In this document: positions 5,974-8,747 of the stretch, piece after piece
Position numbering within the stretch: the first letter of the stretch is position 1
How the letters are laid out: every line of letters begins with the position of its first letter
Assembly (NCBI GenBank): GCA_023249275.1
Contig: JAHFCV010000101.1
Location: forward strand, 1 to 8,747
Length of the DNA: 8,747 nucleotides
Reading direction: 5' to 3'
DNA from: Candidatus Methanoperedens sp.
GTDB lineage: Archaea; Halobacteriota; Methanosarcinia; Methanosarcinales; Methanoperedenaceae
Notes under the pieces: generated by a model
Database searches by the model: none
What the model was told of the DNA's origin: nothing
Seen by the model: only the letters and a program-made list of their open reading frames with translations
Program-made: the position numbers and the translations under genes

Positions 5974-6208
5974 TTAAAAAATTCATCCCAGCTCCATTGA
6001 TGATTTGTCAATTTCTCAATCATTGCCGGTGTACCACTTCTCGGCAACCGATCCATAAAATTCCAATAGAACTGAAATAACTCAATAGCATTTACAAGTT
6101 TAGGTTTCTTTTTCGAATAACATTTTGTTTCTCTTACTAACCTTCCCATTCGTTCACGACATATGCTATTCATATTTTCAATGTTTGTTGTCTCGATTTC
6201 GTCTATGC
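5949..6208 (-). pseudogene. IS1-like DDE transposase, C-terminal fragment
   Basis: The minus-strand frame reads ...DEIETTNIENMNSICRER, then MGRLVRETKCYSKK and NAIELFQFYWNF, ending at TAG 5949-5951. The pattern of IExxN, then RxRxxRLxRxTxxxSK, then a helix with a tyrosine and NF resembles the last catalytic-glutamate region of IS1-family transposases. An ATG at 6173 exists, but the homologous pattern starts upstream of it, and the frame meets a stop at 6237-6239. The N-terminal and both Asp segments are therefore missing. GGCACTGTCC at 5940-5949 abuts the stop and may be part of the element end. Confidence 0.6.
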
Positions 6209-6236
6209 TAGTGCTTTGTATCTGAAATAAGGTAAA

Positions 6237-6245
6237 TTAAATATA
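6237..6245 (+). promoter_or_regulatory. TATA-like box upstream of the first IS630 fragment
   Basis: TTAAATATA lies 24-32 bp ahead of the ATG at 6269. This spacing would give a leaderless transcript, and no Shine-Dalgarno sequence is seen. Confidence 0.35.
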
Positions 6246-6268
6246 GTAGCAGGTACATACACTTCTTT

Positions 6269-6772
6269 ATGAGACTTGCAAAGCCGATATTCTTAACAAA
6301 AGAAGAACATGAGAAGCTAAATCAGATGGTTAGAAGCCACAATACTCCACAGAAACTGGTAAAACGTGCAAAAATCATACTTGAAGCAGCAAACGGGTTG
6401 ACAAATGAAGAAATTGGTGAAAAGATATCCATGTCCCAGAAAATGATTACATTATGGCGAAATCGTTTCGCTGCTCATGGATTAGATGGCCTTAATGATA
6501 CACCGAAACCAGGAAGACCTCGTACAGTGCGGACGTCTGAAAAAATTACAGAAGTAATCCAAAAGACATTGATCAAACCTGAAGGAATGACGCATTGGAG
6601 CACACGGGAAATGGGAAAAGAGGCGGAGATAAGTCATTCCACTGTATATCGCATTTGGAGAAATGTCGATCTCAAACCACATAGAATTAAGACTTTCAAA
6701 TATAGTAATGATCCATTACTTGAAGAGAAAGTCATCGATATCGTCGGATTGTATCTTAAGTACTGCATCTAA
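6269..6772 (+). pseudogene. IS630-family transposase, N-terminal part only
   Basis: These 167 residues cover the helix-turn-helix half of an IS630-type transposase. A first HTH with GLTNEEIGEKISMSQKMIT lies at about 44-62, followed by a linker with GRPRTV (82-87). A second winged HTH spans about 92-135, and the family motif KTFKYSNDP lies at 142-150. Family members continue from EKxxDIVGLYL into a proline-rich segment and the DEK motif of the catalytic domain. Here the frame instead runs from GLYL into KYCI and stops, so the whole DDE domain (roughly half the protein) is absent. It is a 3'-truncated copy, perhaps able to make a DNA-binding fragment. It lies back-to-back with the IS1-like fragment. 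Confidence 0.8.
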
Positions 6773-6884
6773 TTGATAATAGTATTTTTATTTTAACTTA
6801 TTTTTATTACCACATATTCAGCCAATAGATAATTATAAATAGAATAATTTCCATATATAATGTGTACCCTAAATTAAGAGGATT
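6773..6884 (+). promoter_or_regulatory. AT-rich spacer with the promoter of the second IS630 element
   Basis: These 112 bases are strongly AT-rich and hold no gene. ATATATAA at 6853-6860 is a good TATA box 25-32 bp before the ATG, and AAGAGG (6876-6881) is a Shine-Dalgarno-like run very close to it. The deletion junction of the first IS630 copy and the left end of the second must lie in or near this stretch. I could not identify a convincing terminal inverted repeat. Confidence 0.45.
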
Positions 6885-7538
6885 ATGACTTTCGTAGAAA
6901 TAAAAACAATCAAAGGCAAACAGTATAGATATCTAAGAAAAAGTATGAGGAAGGGGGACAAAGTAGTTCATGTCAATGTTGAGTATTTGGGTCCAGTCGA
7001 ACCAGTTTATAAGACCGGAAAATCAGAAAAGTCAAGAAAATCAAATGCTTCCATTTTTGTCAGAGAACTTACGCAAGAAGAATATGAAAACCTCAAAAAA
7101 TTAACGAAATCCAGCGACTCATTCAAACGTGATAGGGCAAGAATCTTACTTTTATCATCAGAAAATGAACCTTCAAAACAAATTGCAGAAAAAACGAATT
7201 GCGATGTAAGGAAAGTAAGAAATGCAATCACCAGTTTTAACGAAAAAGGCTTGGATGCACTTGAAAGAGGAAAAGCAAAAGGTGCCTCAATAAAATTCAC
7301 AGATGAACAGAAAGCAAAGATGTTAAAAGCCGCATCTACAGAGCCTATTAAGCTTGGTTTGCATTTCACGACATGGAGCCTCTCAAAATTGCGTAATTAT
7401 TATCTCAACGAATCGATTGTAAAATCAATATCTATTGAAAGTGTACGACGTTTGATGAAATCCGAAGGAATGAGAATCAAGAAGAGTAAACGTTTTCAGT
7501 ATAGCAATGATAAAGAATTTGATAAAAAAAACTTGTGA
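6885..7538 (+). CDS. IS630-family transposase, first ORF (HTH region)
   Basis: A 217-residue product. Residues 1-42 resemble a short beta-rich module, with KGKQYRYLRKSMRKGDKV (10-27) and EYLGPVEP (33-40). This is better known at the N terminus of IS1634/IS4-like transposases than of IS630. Residues 60-140 form a first HTH with DRARILLLS, and about 148-195 a second winged HTH. FQYSND precedes the junction, where IS630 proteins normally enter the catalytic domain. The frame ends TTG TGA just after GAT AAA AAA AAC, and the catalytic domain continues in the -1 frame. The AT-rich composition differs from the housekeeping genes to the left. Confidence 0.8.
   Translation: MTFVEIKTIKGKQYRYLRKSMRKGDKVVHVNVEYLGPVEPVYKTGKSEKSRKSNASIFVRELTQEEYENLKKLTKSSDSFKRDRARILLLSSENEPSKQIAEKTNCDVRKVRNAITSFNEKGLDALERGKAKGASIKFTDEQKAKMLKAASTEPIKLGLHFTTWSLSKLRNYYLNESIVKSISIESVRRLMKSEGMRIKKSKRFQYSNDKEFDKKNL
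7526..7532 (+). promoter_or_regulatory. Candidate -1 ribosomal frameshift heptamer A AAA AAC
   Basis: In the first ORF's frame the codons are AAA AAA AAC, giving A AAA AAC in exactly the phase needed for tandem -1 slippage. The -1 reading continues CTT GTG ATA, straight into the second ORF and past the TGA at 7536-7538. The fused protein would be about 390 residues. I saw no strong stimulatory stem-loop downstream. Confidence 0.5.
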
Positions 7539-8056
7539 TAGATAAGCTCATAGCATCTCCACCGCCCAATAGCGTTGTTTTATCTTTTGACGAAAAAGGA
7601 AAAACTCCTATCAAGAAATTTTCAGGAAGAAAATGGACTAATGATAAACATTACAGAATTCCCTATGCACAGAAGGTAAAAGGTCTTGTGGATATTTTTG
7701 CTGCATGGGATCCACATAATAAACGAATCTACTATAGATTCTATGATTGGAAGAATGCTTATATTTTCATCGATTATTTGGAATGGTTACTGAATACGAT
7801 TTTTCACAAAGAAGATATTTACATAATCCTGGATGGATGGAGTGTTCATAAATCGCATGCTGTAAAAACATTTGCAGCATTGAATCCAAGATTGCATCTT
7901 GTTCCATTGCCGTCTTGCTCATCATGGATGAATTCAATTGAACGCATTTTTTCTAGAATCCAGGTTGAAGTTTTGGATAATAGCGATTTTCAATCACCTT
8001 TAGAGGCAATTTATACAGTTACTGCATTCCTTGAAAAAGAGCTTAATTCAAGTTGA
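7535..8056 (+). CDS. IS630-family transposase, second ORF (DDE catalytic domain)
   Basis: A 173-residue RNase H-fold catalytic half. The triad is visible: D19 in LSFDEKG, D100 in IILDGWSVHKS and E136 in NSIERIFS, with 35 residues between the second Asp and Glu, as usual for IS630 (DD34-36E). WMNSIERIF corresponds to the family's WxNxIERxF. It overlaps the first ORF by 4 nt, and the GTG at 7535 could act as a coupled restart. The more natural product is the -1 fusion, because the linker reads smoothly across the junction. The C terminus ends shortly after the last helix (FLEKELNSS), so a few residues may be missing. Confidence 0.82.
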   Translation: MIDKLIASPPPNSVVLSFDEKGKTPIKKFSGRKWTNDKHYRIPYAQKVKGLVDIFAAWDPHNKRIYYRFYDWKNAYIFIDYLEWLLNTIFHKEDIYIILDGWSVHKSHAVKTFAALNPRLHLVPLPSCSSWMNSIERIFSRIQVEVLDNSDFQSPLEAIYTVTAFLEKELNSS

Positions 8057-8499
8057 AGGCGTATTTAAGCGATGATGAAAAAAGAAAACAGGTTATAGGG
8101 GGTTTATCGCATCTCTCAAAAGAAAAAACTAATAGGTTGGAGGGGATTTCAGATGAGTACATCATAGACAATCTGGGTTCAAATCAGCAATTTAACGTAT
8201 TTCTGGACGATGAGTCAAACTCTTTGTATTATAAAACAAAAATAATCGATTTTAATAACAGAACACAAACATTCTACGAGAACCAGGCTGTAGGGGAGTA
8301 TGACTTTTATATAGGCTTCGAGGCTAAACAGTACTATGAGACGATGCTTATGGTTGATGCCAGGGTCCCTGAATTTAGTTATGGAAAGCGTTTTGGGATG
8401 GGCATTGTGAAGGGCGAGATAAAGATAAAGCCTTTCTGGAAGTTTTATAAGGTTCTATCCACAGATTTTGCAAGGGGCATGAGCGCTGGAATGACCTGA
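8053..8499 (+). CDS. Uncharacterised protein, possibly 5'-truncated (148 aa)
   Basis: A soluble-looking, acidic and aromatic-rich protein with no signal peptide, membrane helix or recognised motif. Residues 83-140 contain YDFYIGFEAKQYYETML, then GMGIVKGEIKIKPFWKFYKV. This alternation of strand, helix, GxIKIxP and helix faintly recalls SCP2-like lipid-binding domains. That is a guess and not a family assignment. The nominal start is a TTG that overlaps the transposase stop (TTGA) and has no ribosome-binding site. The frame is open only back to 8047, after a stop at 8044-8046, and the next in-frame ATG is at residue 98. A host gene beheaded by the IS element is therefore at least as likely as an intact one. 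Confidence 0.5.
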   Translation: MKAYLSDDEKRKQVIGGLSHLSKEKTNRLEGISDEYIIDNLGSNQQFNVFLDDESNSLYYKTKIIDFNNRTQTFYENQAVGEYDFYIGFEAKQYYETMLMVDARVPEFSYGKRFGMGIVKGEIKIKPFWKFYKVLSTDFARGMSAGMT

Positions 8500-8641
8500 A
8501 TTCCGGCGTTTCCATTTCATTATCTGTATAATAAAAGCAGTAGAAGCATAGAGTCCATCATTATAATGATTAACATCATGGCAAACTATTAATACTAACA
8601 GAAATAAACGATTACCTTCCTAACCGTAGGAGGTAAATTCA
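8500..8641 (+). promoter_or_regulatory. Promoter and leader region of the right-edge gene
   Basis: These 142 AT-rich bases hold no gene. TATA-like TATAATAAAA lies at 8527-8536 and CTATTAATAC at 8586-8595; the latter would start transcription near 8612-8617. A perfect 14-bp palindrome, ATCATTATAATGAT, occupies 8557-8570, upstream of the second box, as an activator or operator site might. Assignments are by pattern only. Confidence 0.4.
8612..8636 (+). promoter_or_regulatory. Hairpin sequestering the Shine-Dalgarno of the right-edge gene
   Basis: TTACCT-T-CCTA (8612-8622, one bulged T) pairs over 10 bp with TAGGAGGTAA (8627-8636) around a tetraloop ACCG. The pairing strand contains the perfect ribosome-binding site AGGAGGT, 7 nt before the TTG start. 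Folded, this leader would hide the site and dampen translation. Confidence 0.6.
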
Positions 8642-8747
8642 TTGGGGAAAGGCAGAGAATATGGTATTCTCAAACATAGAGGATGTATTGCGGTCATACT
8701 TATAGCTGCGTTTATTTTGTTCTCAGCATTGTCTGCCAATGCAGTTT
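8642..8747 (+). CDS. Secreted or surface protein, N terminus only (partial)
   Basis: A TTG start preceded by AGGAGGT at ideal spacing opens a frame that runs uninterrupted to the right edge (35 complete codons). The product has a charged N-region (GKGREYGILKHRG) and a hydrophobic core (CIAVILIAAFILFSALS). It then has ANA-V, a textbook signal peptidase I site. It is therefore exported or anchored at the cell surface. The mature domain lies beyond the window and nothing can be said about its function. The SD-in-hairpin leader suggests conditional translation. Confidence 0.75.
   Translation, partial: MGKGREYGILKHRGCIAVILIAAFILFSALSANAV

Larger units (their letters stand above)
6853..8056 (+). 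mobile_element. IS630-family insertion sequence (ends not defined)
   Basis: The two overlapping ORFs together make a complete IS630-type transposase: an HTH region and a D-D-E catalytic domain. The limits given run from the promoter to the last stop and are approximate. IS630 elements duplicate a TA target; I could not fix the TA duplication or terminal repeats by eye. A shared AATTAAG at 6872-6878 and, inverted, near 8041-8046 is too short to rely on. Confidence 0.55.

Noticed and set aside
7539..7580. Downstream stimulatory stem or pseudoknot for the frameshift
   Set aside because: GATAA/TTATC and GCT/AGC can pair only with a 6-nt bulge; this is too weak to claim.
1..8747. CRISPR array, tRNA genes, phage or defence island
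   Set aside because: No regularly spaced repeats, no tRNA cloverleaf pattern that I could find by eye, and no nuclease, helicase, toxin or capsid-like proteins in the readable frames.

Overview
The window is archaeal and most likely comes from Methanosarcinales in the broad sense; a Methanoperedens (ANME-2d)-like genome is plausible. The 16S rRNA 5' end is archaeal. The genes include transcription factor B, the H/ACA RNP protein Gar1 and the archaeal pterin diphosphokinase MptE. Starts are often leaderless or non-ATG (TTG, GTG) behind archaeal TATA boxes. The family calls rest on sequence patterns I recognise; no alignment or search was run.

Layout. Positions 1-299 hold the first ~300 nt of a 16S rRNA gene on the minus strand, running off the left edge. 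Positions 300-813 hold its leader and apparent promoters. A DUF1284 cysteine-rich protein (minus) is divergent from a two-gene NAD/ADP-ribose unit on the plus strand: nicotinate phosphoribosyltransferase (pncB) and an ADP-ribosylglycohydrolase. A strong TATA box overlapped by a 14-bp perfect palindrome then drives gar1-tfb, followed 4 nt later by an unannotated 55-residue charged ORF. After a hairpin and T-tract comes mptE, of the tetrahydromethanopterin pathway.

From about 5.8 kb the character changes to AT-rich accessory DNA. A short coiled-coil reading-frame remnant and the C-terminal end of an IS1-like transposase lie on the minus strand. They are followed by an N-terminal fragment of an IS630-family transposase. 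A second, more complete IS630-type transposase is split into two ORFs with a canonical A AAA AAC slippery heptamer at the junction; its catalytic D, D and E residues are all present. Immediately after it is an unrecognised 148-residue ORF that may be truncated at its 5' end. The right edge holds the first 35 codons of a secreted or surface protein whose perfect Shine-Dalgarno sequence is buried in a 10-bp hairpin.

The left 5.8 kb is housekeeping: rRNA, RNA modification, basal transcription, NAD salvage and C1 cofactor synthesis. The right 3 kb is an insertion-sequence scrap yard. I see no CRISPR array, tRNA, phage module or clear new defence system. The observations most worth checking are the frameshift signal, the sequestered ribosome-binding site, the palindrome on the gar1-tfb TATA box, and the small ORF between tfb and mptE.
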